Made by a program: the position numbers and the translations under genes
Notes under the pieces: model-generated
What the model was told of the DNA's origin: nothing
Databases searched by the model: none
Seen by the model: only the letters and a program-made list of their open reading frames with translations
In this document: piece by piece, positions 40,476 through 50,167 of the stretch
Layout of the letters: each line of letters opens with the position of its first letter
Position numbering within the stretch: position 1 is the first letter of the stretch
Source: Halobacillus massiliensis
Lineage (GTDB): Bacteria; Bacillota; Bacilli; Bacillales; Halobacillaceae
Direction: 5' to 3'
Assembly: GCF_900166625.1 (NCBI RefSeq)
Contig: NZ_LT800499.1
Coordinates: 1,220,630 to 1,284,629, forward strand
DNA length: 64,000 nucleotides

Positions 40476-41630
40476 ATCGATAAAGAGATTTTTCAAAAAG
40501 CTTATGAAACTTTTCAATACTTACATAATCACGCTGAAATCAGTTGGGAAGAAATTGAAACGACGAAATATATCGCGAAGATCTTAGAAAAAAGCGGGTG
40601 TCGGGTAACAACCTTTAATGACTGTCCAGGAGTTATCGGAGAATACGGGGATTTTAGTGGAAAACTTCCTGTGATAGGCATTCGTGCTGATATGGATGCC
40701 CTTTGGCAGCAGGTTGATGGTAATTACAAGGCGAATCATTCGTGCGGTCATGATGCCCATATGGCCATGGTATTGGGACTGCTTTGGAAGGTCGAGCAGG
40801 CGCCGGAGCTTTCTGAAAAAATTGCTCTGAAGTTTATTTTTCAACCGGCTGAAGAAAAAGGAGCTGGGGCTCTGAAGATGGTTGAAAAAGGGGCAGTCGA
40901 TAATGTGGATTACTTATATGGCATTCACCTGCGTCCGAAGCAGGAAATGAAAATGGGGGACGCTTCCCCTGTTATCCAGCATGGAGCCGTACGCATGTAT
41001 GATGTTGAGATTAAAGGAAAAGATGCTCATGGGGCAAGACCTCACCTTAACCATAATGCGATTGAACTCGGCTCACAGATTGTTCAGCTGCTGGCAAAGA
41101 TTCATGTGGATCCTACGATTCCTCACTCGATAAAGATGACCCGATTTCATGCAGGGGGTAAAAATGTCAATATTATTCCAGGCAGTGCCTCTTTTTCTCT
41201 TGATCTTCGGGCACAGACGAATGAAGTGATGGGAGAAATTGAGGAGCAGGTACAGCGGATATTTGAAAGCTTAAGAAATCTTTATCCTGTTATTGTTGAG
41301 GTTACTCATATCGATTCCATTGCAGCTGCTATGGTAAACACAGAAGCCATAGATATTATGAGTATGGCAATTAAAAGGGCTTTAGGAGGAAACCATCTCC
41401 ATCCGCCGCTGATTACGCCGGGGGGAGATGACTTTCACTTTTATACCTTAAAACGGCCATCTCTTAAAGCAACGATGATTGGATTAGGATGTAACTTGGA
41501 GCCGGGACTTCATCATCCCTCTATGACGTTTAACCATGAAGCTCTAACTAATGGTATTGAAATCTTATACCAGGCTGTTTTGGCTACCTATCAGTATGGA
41601 GCGGATGCAGAAAAAGCTGAGGAAAACTGA
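40476..41630 (+). CDS. M20-family amidohydrolase, apparently with an AUC start or 5' frameshift
   Basis: About 384 residues. Metal motifs: GIRADMDAL, HSCGHDAHMAMVLG, PAEEKGAGALKM, and the HxxxxxR-like GIHLRP; typical of amidohydrolases acting on N-acyl amino acids or auxin conjugates. The coding frame extends upstream through FQKAYETFQYLHNHAEISWE to TGA at 40467, with no ATG, GTG or TTG before GTG 40671, which would delete the conserved N-terminus. ATC 40476 lies 9 nt after AGGTGG. A nearby ATG (40471) is in another frame. Either a non-standard start or a single-base change explains this. Confidence 0.83.
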   Translation: MDKEIFQKAYETFQYLHNHAEISWEEIETTKYIAKILEKSGCRVTTFNDCPGVIGEYGDFSGKLPVIGIRADMDALWQQVDGNYKANHSCGHDAHMAMVLGLLWKVEQAPELSEKIALKFIFQPAEEKGAGALKMVEKGAVDNVDYLYGIHLRPKQEMKMGDASPVIQHGAVRMYDVEIKGKDAHGARPHLNHNAIELGSQIVQLLAKIHVDPTIPHSIKMTRFHAGGKNVNIIPGSASFSLDLRAQTNEVMGEIEEQVQRIFESLRNLYPVIVEVTHIDSIAAAMVNTEAIDIMSMAIKRALGGNHLHPPLITPGGDDFHFYTLKRPSLKATMIGLGCNLEPGLHHPSMTFNHEALTNGIEILYQAVLATYQYGADAEKAEEN

Positions 41631-41720
41631 TAAAATCTTTGCCCGAGTCTTTGAATAGGACAAATTCGCTTGTCATAGATATGAGTGATATGGATTATAC
41701 AGGCAAAGGGAGGGGTTTTC

Positions 41721-42527
41721 GTGGCGTTTTTAGAATTGGATTCACAAACCAAGCTTTATTATGAGGATGAGGGAAAGGGCCAGCCCATAATTTTTATCCA
41801 CGGCGTCATGATGAGCAGCCGTTTCTTTCATTATCAAATTCCGTACTTTAAAGAAAAGTATCGGACGATCACTTTCGACCTGCGCGGTCATGGACGTTCG
41901 AGCAAGGTACAGCATGGCCATACCGTCGCTCAATACGCCAAGGATTTAAAGAATTTTATTGAAAAGCTGGAGTTAACGAATGTAATTCTTGTCGGATGGT
42001 CGATGGGAGCTTTTGTTGTATGGGATTATGTGAATCAGTTTGGAACAGATAACATTAAAGGGGTTACGGTTGTCGATCAATCACCATCGGATTATTTATG
42101 GGAAGGCTGGAAGTTTGGAGCTTTTGACTTTGAAGCCATTAAAGGTGTCATGCAGTCCATTCAGGAAGATCAGCTTGGCTTTAATAGTGAATTCATTTAT
42201 GGAATGTTTAAGGAATCACCGGACCCGGAAGTACACGAATGGATTTTAGAAGAAATGATGAAGGTACCGGCTTCTATTGCCAGTACCATTGTCTTTAATC
42301 AGACAGCGGTCGATTTCAGGGAATCCTTAAGTAATGTAGATATACCTGCCTTGATCTGCTTTGGCAGGGATGATAAATTTTTCCCTGTAGCCGCGGGAGA
42401 ATATATACAGGAAAGAACCCCTGGTTCTAAGCTTGTACCATTCGAAGAAAGCAGCCACTGTTTGTTTTTAGAAGAACCAGATAAATTTAATCAGGAATTA
42501 GACGATTTTTTTCAGAGAAGATGTTAA
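41721..42527 (+). CDS. Alpha/beta hydrolase (haloperoxidase/esterase-like)
   Basis: 268 residues; GTG 41721 after AAAGGGAGGGG. Serine hydrolase triad visible: GWSMGA nucleophile elbow (Ser about 97), Asp in CFGRDDKFFP (about 216), His in SSHCLFLEEP (about 245); oxyanion HGVMMSS. Substrate unknown. It is 90 nt from the M20 gene and may have its own promoter. The family resembles non-haem peroxidases that are really esterases. Confidence 0.9.
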   Translation: MAFLELDSQTKLYYEDEGKGQPIIFIHGVMMSSRFFHYQIPYFKEKYRTITFDLRGHGRSSKVQHGHTVAQYAKDLKNFIEKLELTNVILVGWSMGAFVVWDYVNQFGTDNIKGVTVVDQSPSDYLWEGWKFGAFDFEAIKGVMQSIQEDQLGFNSEFIYGMFKESPDPEVHEWILEEMMKVPASIASTIVFNQTAVDFRESLSNVDIPALICFGRDDKFFPVAAGEYIQERTPGSKLVPFEESSHCLFLEEPDKFNQELDDFFQRRC

Positions 42528-42558
42528 AAGAAGCAGTAAATTTAAATGAAATAGCTCT

Positions 42559-42587
42559 GCCTCCGGTTATGCAGCCGGAGGTTTTTT
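42559..42587 (+). terminator. Terminator after the alpha/beta hydrolase
   Basis: CCTCCGG / CCGGAGG stem with an 8-nt loop, followed by TTTTTTG. Confidence 0.85.
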
Positions 42588-42679
42588 GTTTGTTCCCATT
42601 CCAACTTTTTAGTTCTTAATACAATGGATCTAAACGTATACATGCTGTATTGGCGTCTTAATCTGGAAAGGATGATTTT

Positions 42680-43441
42680 ATGAAATGTCCACAATGCGAA
42701 AATGAACAGTCATCAGGGAAGTTTTGTGGAGTATGCGGAAGTGCTTTAACCGTAGAGGAGGCAGCTTCTACTGCTTTAATAACGGTAGAAACTAAGGAAG
42801 CTGATACGATTGGAAAAGTAAAGGCATATTGGGATCAATCGCTTCTATATTTAAAACAGCCGCTGGAAGCCTTTCGGGTATCTGAATCTTTTTTTGCTCA
42901 AGGGGCGGCAGCACTTCTACTTTATACGCTTGCCTTTAGTTTAAGCATTTATTTTCTTGCCAATTCGATCATAAAAATAATGAGTCTGGGATGGGAAGAG
43001 GCGGAGAAACTCCCGTTTTTTGAAACGACTTCTAAAATTTTTCTTTATTCGATTGTCGGTGTGGCCATTAGCCTTGCTGCTATTATGATTGTTTCTAAAC
43101 TTATGAAGCTGACATTGGATATGAAAAGGACAGTTGCCCAGTATGGAGCGCTGATCACACCTTTTATTCTAGTGAATTTAATTTCAATATTATTTGCATT
43201 AAGCGGTACGGTTACTGCTACTATAGTTCTACTTGGATCCTCACTGTCCTATGCCTTGTATTTAGTTCCGGTTTTGTTTATTTTCAATCACGGTGTAAGC
43301 GGTCAGAGACGACCTTATGCGTTTTATGGAGCGATCGGAACGAGTGTGATTATTTCATTTCTGACTTATTTCTTTTGGAAATGGAAGCTGATTGAGAAAT
43401 TTAATGAATTTGACTCCTTTTTTAGTGGCTTTTACTTTTAA
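42680..43441 (+). CDS. Zinc-ribbon multi-span membrane protein
   Basis: 253 residues; ATG after GGAAAGGATGATTT. The N-terminal zinc ribbon has two CxxC pairs (KCPQCENEQSSGKFCGVCGS). Five to six membrane helices run from about residue 70 to 235 (ALLLYTLAFSLSIYFLA, LYSIVGVAISLAAIMIVS and others), of Yip1-like type. No enzyme motif. It shares the zinc-ribbon start with the next gene, a TcaA-like protein, and the pair may work together in cell envelope stress or glycopeptide response; that is inferred from TcaA relatives only. Confidence 0.82.
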   Translation: MKCPQCENEQSSGKFCGVCGSALTVEEAASTALITVETKEADTIGKVKAYWDQSLLYLKQPLEAFRVSESFFAQGAAALLLYTLAFSLSIYFLANSIIKIMSLGWEEAEKLPFFETTSKIFLYSIVGVAISLAAIMIVSKLMKLTLDMKRTVAQYGALITPFILVNLISILFALSGTVTATIVLLGSSLSYALYLVPVLFIFNHGVSGQRRPYAFYGAIGTSVIISFLTYFFWKWKLIEKFNEFDSFFSGFYF

Positions 43442-43495
43442 GAAAAATAAGTAGAGGAAGTACATTCCCGAATTCATAGAAGGAGAGGAGAAAGC

Positions 43496-44900
43496 TTGAC
43501 ATACTGCACCTCATGCGGCCGTTCTCTATCTAGCGACCATTCGTATTGTATTTACTGTGGAGCCGAACGGGGAGCTGAGCCACCTCCTTCCCGACAGGTT
43601 CGTCACTCCCGTAAACCTATGAAAAAAAACTGTCTGGATTGTAGTATCTGCTGCAGTTCTGCTGTTTGGAACCCACCAGTGGATTTCTTCGAAAATTGAT
43701 CCAATGAAAACAATTAGAGCGATGGATCAATCGATGTCCTCCTTTGAAGCAGATGAATTTTTAAATTACGTGCAGCTGGATAAAGATGTGTTAATAAATA
43801 AGAGCGAATATTTCAAGTACATCCACTCAGAAGGATGGGAGGAAATCCGGGACCAATTAGAGGAAATAGTAGAAGGAAAAGAAGGAGAGAGCTTTAAAGT
43901 AAAAGATAGTGACGGTAATGAGATTTTTAAAGTCAAAAAGGAGCCTTACCTGCTGGGGTTCTATCATACTTTTGAAGTTTATGCGATTCCTCAGGAAATC
44001 AAAGTAGAAACCAGTCTAAACCCTATTACCATTGAATTCGGAGAAGAAAAGCGGAAAATAAAAGGTGAAAAAAATGTTGAATTTAATGCTTATCCTGGTA
44101 AATATCAGCTTGTAGGGTCTTATACAAGTACGTTCGGCAAAATTGAATATAAGGAAACAGTGCGTATCGAACCTAATAAAGAACAACAGTCCAACATTTC
44201 TATGAAATTCCCAGAAGAAGTCTACACAATTGATACCCAATATCCGGAAGCTGTTCTTTTTATTAATGGAAAAAGCACGGGGAAATCCTTAAATGATTTT
44301 CATACCCTTGGTCCTTTTCCTGAGGAAGAAGTCTGGATGTATGCTGAATGGACCGATGAAAAAGGAGAGGTTCAGCGAAGTGAAGAGGTCAGCCAGTATT
44401 ATCAATATGGAGGTATGCTCACTTTCTGGTTTGACACGGAGCCAAATGAATACGGGGAGGAAGATGCATACCTTGAAAAAGAGACGGAAACAGAAAAAGT
44501 AACAGCAGGTGCAGAAGAATTTACAGACGGGCAGGCAGGAGAGTATGTTATTGATTTTAGAGAGGCATATGAGACAGCTTTGAATACAGGAGATTACAGC
44601 TATATCTCTAACTTTTTAGAGAAAGACAGTGAGGCGGCAGACGAGTTGGATGATTATATAACAGAGGTCAAAGGTAAGGGGTTCAGCTTTGATTTTCAAA
44701 CGAATGAGGTGGTATCTGTGGAAAGGGAGGAGAACACCTATTATGTGCAGACAAATGAGAAGTTTACCTTCATAAATCAAGAGGGGAACGAAACACAGTA
44801 TGTGCGGGTTAAAAATTATACATTGGTTAACACAGGCGATGGCATGAGAATTACGAAAATAGATATTAGTGAAACAGAAAGAAACGGAGAGGAAGGGTAA
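43496..44900 (+). pseudogene. TcaA/YvbJ-like zinc-ribbon membrane protein, interrupted by a frameshift in an A8 tract
   Basis: TTG start after AGGAGAGGAGAAAGC. The first frame encodes a zinc ribbon (YCTSCGRSL...CIYCGAERG) and stops at 43699 after reading out of phase. The +1 frame, open to 44900, encodes the membrane span VWIVVSAAVLLFGTHQWISS and then a 390-residue extracellular part of TcaA type (ESFKVKDSDGNEIFKVKKEP; VETSLNPITIEFGEEKRKIK; C-terminal NTF2-like end). The two halves join perfectly if the run of eight A at 43622-43629 were seven. So this is a recent slip, a phase-variable tract, or a sequencing error. Both halves look under coding constraint. Confidence 0.82.
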
Positions 44901-44919
44901 CCTTCTTCTCCGTTTTCTT
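44883..44919 (+). terminator. Terminator overlapping the TcaA-like stop codon
   Basis: AACGGAGAGGAAGG / CCTTCTTCTCCGTT, a 14-bp stem with one G-T pair and a GTAA loop, followed by TTCTT. Confidence 0.8.
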
Positions 44920-45095
44920 ATGATAAGGAGTTTGTATCTTATAATGAACAGGACCATAAGACTAGATTAAGCCCTGTTTTTGCTGTTAGTAACAATCGTG
45001 TCACAAAAAGTTAACGAAAAAGTAAGAGTGAAAGCAGAGTAAATAGGTTATATACTTTATAGTGAGATAATTAACAGGGATGAGGGGGATTGGGA

Positions 45096-46028
45096 ATGAA
45101 AGGGATTATTCTAGCAGGAGGAAGCGGGTCGCGCTTGTCGCCGAGTACGCTCAGCGTAAATAAACATCTTCTGGCTGTGTTTGACAAGCCGATGATTTAT
45201 TACCCATTGTCTGTATTAATGCTTGGAGGTATTAAAGAAATCTTAATCATCTGTGCACCAGAAGATGTCAGCCGATTTCAAGCGCTGCTTGGGAATGGTG
45301 AATCTTTAGGGATTTCTATTACGTATGAAGTACAAGAAAATCCTAACGGAATTCCAGAAGCGCTCATTATAGGAGAAGACTTTATCGGCCGCGATGATGT
45401 CACGCTCATTCTTGGAGATAACATTTTTTACGGGCAAGGTTTTACTACTTTGCTTCGTAACGCGATAAAATCACATAAACACGCTACGGTTTTTGGTTAT
45501 CGTGTAAAAGATCCAGAACGCTTCGGTGTCGTTGAATTTGATGAGAATAAGAAAGTGGTCTCATTAGAAGAAAAACCAGATGACCCGAAATCAGATTTTG
45601 CGGTCACAGGTCTCTATATTTATGATCACCGTGCTGTTGAAATTGCTAAAAAGCTTTCTCCTTCAGAACGCGGAGAACTGGAAATTACAGATCTAAATAA
45701 ATATTATTTAAAAATGGATGAACTTGATGTGCAGCTGCTCGGACGGGGTTTTGCATGGATGGATGCGGGCACTCATGAATCTCTTTTTGAAGCATCGGAG
45801 TTTGTGAAGAATATTCAGCAGCGCCAGGGCTTTAAGCTTGCCTGCATTGAAGAAATCTCCTACTACTTAGGGCATATTGATAAGAACGAGCTTAGAGAAA
45901 TTGGGAAATTTATGGCCAAGACCGATTATGGGCAGTATTTAATTGATATAGCAAATAGAAAGCATATTGAACAATACTGGGATGAAATGGACAGCCATCC
46001 GATGTTAGAGGTGAGTAAGAATGACTAA
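45096..46028 (+). CDS. rfbA: Glucose-1-phosphate thymidylyltransferase
   Basis: 310 residues; ATG 45096 after AGGGGGATTGGGA. Nucleotidyltransferase signature [17 protein letters not shown] at the N-terminus, then [29 protein letters not shown], and [15 protein letters not shown]. It makes dTDP-glucose from glucose-1-phosphate and dTTP, step 1 of the sugar pathway encoded here. About 15-20 residues longer than typical. Its stop overlaps the rfbB start by 8 nt. It is the first gene of a seven-gene operon reaching 51818. Confidence 0.94.
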   Translation: MKGIILAGGSGSRLSPSTLSVNKHLLAVFDKPMIYYPLSVLMLGGIKEILIICAPEDVSRFQALLGNGESLGISITYEVQENPNGIPEALIIGEDFIGRDDVTLILGDNIFYGQGFTTLLRNAIKSHKHATVFGYRVKDPERFGVVEFDENKKVVSLEEKPDDPKSDFAVTGLYIYDHRAVEIAKKLSPSERGELEITDLNKYYLKMDELDVQLLGRGFAWMDAGTHESLFEASEFVKNIQQRQGFKLACIEEISYYLGHIDKNELREIGKFMAKTDYGQYLIDIANRKHIEQYWDEMDSHPMLEVSKND

Positions 46029-47049
46029 TTCCAAGCCGTATCTTTTATTAACAGGGGGAGCGGGCTTTATTGGATCGAATTTTGTCAGCTATTATTTAAA
46101 AAAATATCCTGAAGCTGCTCTTTTAAATGTTGATAAATTAACATATGCAGGATCATTATCCAATCTTTCCAATCTGGAAAACTATGAAAACTATCAATTT
46201 ATAAAGGGAGATATTGCAGATCCTGCATTCATTGATCGATTATTTAACGATTATCAGATTAAAGGAATTATAAACTTTGCAGCCGAATCCCATGTTGATC
46301 GCTCGATTGATGACGCTCGCTCGTTTATTGAGACTAATGTGATGGGGACACAGGTACTGCTTCAGTCTGCACTGCGTCATTGGGAAAAAAAGGGGACATT
46401 ACAGGAGAATCGTTTTCATCAGATTTCCACTGATGAAGTTTACGGCTCGTTAGAAAGTGATGAAAAGTTTCACGAACATACTCCTTATGATCCGAGAAAT
46501 CCATACAGTGCTTCCAAAGCCGGAGCTAATTTACTTGTAAGAAGCTTTGGGTATACATACGGGATGAATGTGGTTATCTCAAGCAGTTCTAATAACTACG
46601 GTCCGCGGCAGCATGAAGAAAAGCTGATCCCTACCATCATTTCCAATGCCTTAAAGCAACAGCCCATCCCTATATATGGCGATGGTCAAAATATAAGGGA
46701 CTGGCTGTACGTAGAAGATCACTGCCGGGCATTAGATGCCATTTACCATAAGGGCGGTTCTATGGAGAACTACAATGTTGGCGGAGGCAATGAGTTGAAG
46801 AACATAGATCTTGCCGAAAAAATCTGTGAGATATTAGATGAAATCACCCCTCAGGCAAAAGGTGAGCTTCATAGTTTTAAAGAATTGATTACTTTTACAG
46901 AAGATCGTTTGGGACATGACCGCAGATATGCTGTAGATGATACGAAACTGAGACATTCACTGGGCTGGCAGCCGACCATTACCATGGCCCAGGGATTAAA
47001 AGAAACCGTAAGCTGGTATGTGCAGCAATGGGCCCAGCTAAGCCGGTAA
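46021..47049 (+). CDS. rfbB: dTDP-glucose 4,6-dehydratase
   Basis: 342 residues. Extended SDR with [11 protein letters not shown], catalytic block [22 protein letters not shown] (Tyr/Lys), [19 protein letters not shown] and [11 protein letters not shown], all characteristic of RmlB. It converts dTDP-glucose to dTDP-4-keto-6-deoxyglucose, the substrate for the aminotransferase encoded four genes downstream. No rmlC/rmlD are present, so the product is not dTDP-rhamnose here. Confidence 0.95.
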   Translation: MTNSKPYLLLTGGAGFIGSNFVSYYLKKYPEAALLNVDKLTYAGSLSNLSNLENYENYQFIKGDIADPAFIDRLFNDYQIKGIINFAAESHVDRSIDDARSFIETNVMGTQVLLQSALRHWEKKGTLQENRFHQISTDEVYGSLESDEKFHEHTPYDPRNPYSASKAGANLLVRSFGYTYGMNVVISSSSNNYGPRQHEEKLIPTIISNALKQQPIPIYGDGQNIRDWLYVEDHCRALDAIYHKGGSMENYNVGGGNELKNIDLAEKICEILDEITPQAKGELHSFKELITFTEDRLGHDRRYAVDDTKLRHSLGWQPTITMAQGLKETVSWYVQQWAQLSR

Positions 47050-47972
47050 TATCAGTCGTAGTGCCGGTTTATGGCTGCCGCTCCTGCCTGAGAGATTTGT
47101 GTGAACGCGTGCGTACTACGATACTAAGTATTCCTGCAGATTATGAGATTATTTTAGTTAACGATTCAAGCCCTGACCATGCATGGCAAACGATTACTGA
47201 TCTGGCCCTTGAGGATAAACAAATAATTGGTATTGATCTGGCAAGAAACTTCGGCCAGCATTATGCCATTACTGCAGGTCTCGATCATACGAACGGAGAC
47301 TGGGTGGTTGTGATGGACTGTGACCTGCAGGACCGGCCAGAAGAAATCTCGTCCCTTTACCATAAAGCACAGGAAGGTTATGAAGTAGTTTTTGCGAAAA
47401 GAGTAGAGCGTCAGGACAGCTGGTTAAAAAAGATGTCCTCAAAGGTTTTCTATCGTGTATATGACTACTTCACCGGACAAGTGTCTGATCATACGGTTGC
47501 CAACTTCAGTATAGCTCATAGAAAAGTAATTGAGGGGTTTCGGCAAATGCGCGAACAGAGCCGGCTTTATCCCCTTTTTCTTCAATGGATGGGGTTTAAA
47601 TCATCCAATATTGTTGTCGAGCATAACGAAAGAAGTGAAGGAAAGTCATCTTATAATTTAAAAAAATTGGTTACTTTAGCGACTGATACGATTATTGCTC
47701 AGTCTAATAAGCCACTGAGATTATCGATTCAACTCGGCTTTTTTTTATCGCTAGGCTCTTTCCTATACGGGCTTTACCTTTTTATGCGGTATTTCTTTAT
47801 GGATGAACATGTGCAGGGGTGGACAAGTGTAATGGTCAGTCTGTATTTCATTGCAGGCCTGATGTTTTTTAATTTTGGAATTATTGGCCTTTATATAGGA
47901 AAAGTCTTTAATGAAGTGAAAGGCAGACCGATTTATTTAATTCGTGAACAAATCAATGAGAAAAAGCAGTGA
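47028..47972 (+). CDS. Polyprenyl-phosphate glycosyltransferase (GT2, GtrB/YkoT-like)
   Basis: 314 residues; the start lies 22 nt inside rfbB, with a weak binding site, so it is probably coupled. GT2 domain at residues 1-225: VVPVYGCRSCLRDL, ILVNDSSPDHAW, DLARNFGQHYAITAGLDH, VVMDCDLQDRPEEI (DxD region), and two C-terminal membrane helices (LGFFLSLGSFLYGLYLFM, VSLYFIAGLMFFNFGIIG). This layout is that of enzymes moving a sugar from its nucleotide to undecaprenyl phosphate. It should use the amino sugar made by the neighbours. Confidence 0.92.
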   Translation: MGPAKPVISVVVPVYGCRSCLRDLCERVRTTILSIPADYEIILVNDSSPDHAWQTITDLALEDKQIIGIDLARNFGQHYAITAGLDHTNGDWVVVMDCDLQDRPEEISSLYHKAQEGYEVVFAKRVERQDSWLKKMSSKVFYRVYDYFTGQVSDHTVANFSIAHRKVIEGFRQMREQSRLYPLFLQWMGFKSSNIVVEHNERSEGKSSYNLKKLVTLATDTIIAQSNKPLRLSIQLGFFLSLGSFLYGLYLFMRYFFMDEHVQGWTSVMVSLYFIAGLMFFNFGIIGLYIGKVFNEVKGRPIYLIREQINEKKQ

Positions 47973-47991
47973 ACCGAACGGAGTTGATTTT

Positions 47992-48672
47992 ATGAGGGAG
48001 TATTTACGTCCTACACCGTGGGATGTCCGTAACTTTAATATAGATACGTATGAAGTAATGAGTATGGAGGAAGAGGCGCTGGCACAGACCGATGAAAGAG
48101 AAGGACATTTCACCATAAAAATAGATCCTCTTTCAAATTCAAAGCTCCTTGTAGAGCATGGTTTTTATTATGTAGACACATTAATTGAGCCCGTATGTAA
48201 AAGAGATAAACTTCTGTCTGTTGAACAGGAAGGGATATCCATAGAAGAGGAATTTGATAGGAATATTATTCTTGAAATTGCTGAAGAAACCTTTCATCAC
48301 GGGCGCTTTCATCGTGATTTTAACATTCCGGATGAACAGGCGGATAAAAGGTATATGAATTGGACGAGAGATCTTATGGACCAAAACCAAGTGTATGGCT
48401 TAAATTTTCATGGAGAAACGATGGGTTTTTTTGGCTTCGAAAAAAACCGCGTGCTTCTGCTTGGAATGGATAGAAGGTACCGTGGAAAAGGACTGGCAAA
48501 GGGATTTTTAAGTAAGGCTTGTCAAAAGCAGTTATTAAATTCGGGACATGAAGAACTGATTACTTCTATTTCCGCCGCTAATGTAGCGTCCTTAAACTTA
48601 TTCTATTCCCTGGGATTCAGGCTGCGTAAAACGATAGACGTCTATCACAAGCTTAACCGGTTGGGCGGGTAA
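47992..48672 (+). CDS. GNAT-family N-acetyltransferase (probable amino-sugar acetylase)
   Basis: 226 residues from ATG 47992, about 9 nt after CGGAG. The C-terminal 110 residues are a GNAT domain, with acetyl-CoA loop MDRRYRGKGLAKGFLSKA and ANVASLNLFYSLGFRLRKTI. The N-terminal half matches the helical part of WecD-like dTDP-fucosamine acetyltransferases in layout. Between the glycosyltransferase and flippase genes, it most likely acetylates the 4-amino group of dTDP-4-amino-4,6-dideoxyhexose. The substrate is inferred from context. Confidence 0.85.
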   Translation: MREYLRPTPWDVRNFNIDTYEVMSMEEEALAQTDEREGHFTIKIDPLSNSKLLVEHGFYYVDTLIEPVCKRDKLLSVEQEGISIEEEFDRNIILEIAEETFHHGRFHRDFNIPDEQADKRYMNWTRDLMDQNQVYGLNFHGETMGFFGFEKNRVLLLGMDRRYRGKGLAKGFLSKACQKQLLNSGHEELITSISAANVASLNLFYSLGFRLRKTIDVYHKLNRLGG

Positions 48673-48675
48673 AGG

Positions 48676-49032
48676 ATGGGATATTTATATATATTTGGAA
48701 CCATCTTTTTCACTGTATATGGCCAGCTAATATTAAAATGGAAAATTGACCAGTATGGAGGTCTTCCCGCTCAGTGGACCGATAAAGCTATATTTCTTGT
48801 ACAGCTGCTGCTTAATCCTTTTATCTTATCAGGCTTCCTATCTGCATTTGTAGCGTCGATTTTCTGGATGGCCGCGATGACGAAGTTTGATATCAGCTAC
48901 GCCTATCCATTCATGAGCCTGTCTTTTGTTCTTGTATTCGTCCTATCTGTTTTTCTATTTGGAGAACCGATGACTTTAAAAAAAGTGATGGGCATCTCTT
49001 TAATTGTTGCAGGAATTATCGTAATGAGGTGA
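48676..49032 (+). CDS. Small multidrug-resistance-like (EmrE/ArnE-type) putative lipid-sugar flippase
   Basis: 118 residues, four helices. Features: YIFGTIFFTVYGQLILKWKI, FLSAFVASIFWMAAMTKFDI, SYAYPFMSLSFVLVFVLSVF, LKKVMGISLIVAGIIV, as in ArnE/ArnF and other DMT-type small proteins. Next to a polyprenyl-phosphate glycosyltransferase such proteins are thought to flip the lipid-linked sugar outward. The gene starts 3 nt after the acetyltransferase and ends 4 nt before the aminotransferase gene. Confidence 0.87.
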   Translation: MGYLYIFGTIFFTVYGQLILKWKIDQYGGLPAQWTDKAIFLVQLLLNPFILSGFLSAFVASIFWMAAMTKFDISYAYPFMSLSFVLVFVLSVFLFGEPMTLKKVMGISLIVAGIIVMR

Positions 49033-49036
49033 TCTA

Positions 49037-50167
49037 ATGATTCCATTTAACCGCCCGTGTATTCTAGGTGGAGAAGAAGAATTAATGAAAGAAGCATTAG
49101 CCAATGGTAAGCTCTCCGGTAACGGTCCATTTGATAAAAAGTGCGTCAGCTGGCTGGAAGAACGTCTTGATTGTAACCGTGCTTTTATGACTCCTTCTTG
49201 TACAGCCGCCTTAGAGATGGCTGCGATCTTAACTGAAACAGGTCCAGGGGATGAAGTAATTATGCCCTCGTACACATTTGTTTCAACAGCCAATGCGTTT
49301 GCACTCAGAGGAGCTCACATTCGGTTTGTCGATATTGAAGAAAAGACGTTAAACATATCTCCAAAGGAAATTGAGAAGGCAATAACTCCAAAGACGAAAG
49401 CTATTGTGGTCGTTCACTATGCAGGAGTTTCCTGTGATATGGATGAAATCATGAGCATCGCTGAAGAACATGGCTTATGGGTCATTGAAGACGCGGCGCA
49501 GGCGTTGACGAGTACATATAAAGGCAGACCTTTAGGTACCATCGGCCATTTAGGAACCTTCAGCTTTCATGAAACAAAAAATTACACATGTGGTGAAGGC
49601 GGTGCTCTAATCGTCAACCATCGTCCCTTTATCGAACGAGCGGAAATGGTTCAGGAAAAAGGAACAAACAGGGCTCAGTTTTCAAGGGGAATGGTTGATA
49701 AATATACATGGCGAGATGTAGGCTCCTCTTATTTGCTTAGTGAGTTGAACTCGGCTTATCTCTATGAGCAATTTATAAACATTCAAAAGATTAATGAGGA
49801 TCGAATGAACACTTGGAATACGTATTGGCATGAACTGAAGGACGTAATGGCCCTACAAGGGATAGAGGGACCGTACATCCCCGCAGAAACAGAGCATAAT
49901 GCCCATATGTTTTACTTGAAGTGTCGTGAGGAAACGGAGAGGGCCCAATTCATGGAATATTTAAAAGAAAACGGAATCATGGCTGTTCCGCATTATGTTC
50001 CTCTTCATTCATCGCTTGCTGGAGAAAAATTCGGATCTTTTGCAGGAGACGATAAGTTCACAACGCGCGAAAGTGAACGTGTACTCCGTCTGCCTTTATA
50101 CTATGGAATTACAGAAGAGGATGTCCGTCATGTGGTTGAACATATTCAAATTTTTTATCAGACATAA
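49037..50167 (+). CDS. rffA: dTDP-4-amino-4,6-dideoxygalactose transaminase (WecE/RffA-like)
   Basis: 376 residues; ATG after GAGGTGATCTA. DegT/DnrJ/EryC1 family: IPFNRPCILGGEEELMKEAL, MTPSCTAALEMAA, PGDEVIMPSYTFVSTANAF, VIEDAAQAL, and the PLP lysine in SFHETKNYTCGEGGAL. It adds an amino group to C4 of dTDP-4-keto-6-deoxyglucose. WecE identity is supported by the very close match of these motifs and by rfbA/rfbB and the acetylase in the same operon. It overlaps the next gene by 38 nt. Confidence 0.93.
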   Translation: MIPFNRPCILGGEEELMKEALANGKLSGNGPFDKKCVSWLEERLDCNRAFMTPSCTAALEMAAILTETGPGDEVIMPSYTFVSTANAFALRGAHIRFVDIEEKTLNISPKEIEKAITPKTKAIVVVHYAGVSCDMDEIMSIAEEHGLWVIEDAAQALTSTYKGRPLGTIGHLGTFSFHETKNYTCGEGGALIVNHRPFIERAEMVQEKGTNRAQFSRGMVDKYTWRDVGSSYLLSELNSAYLYEQFINIQKINEDRMNTWNTYWHELKDVMALQGIEGPYIPAETEHNAHMFYLKCREETERAQFMEYLKENGIMAVPHYVPLHSSLAGEKFGSFAGDDKFTTRESERVLRLPLYYGITEEDVRHVVEHIQIFYQT

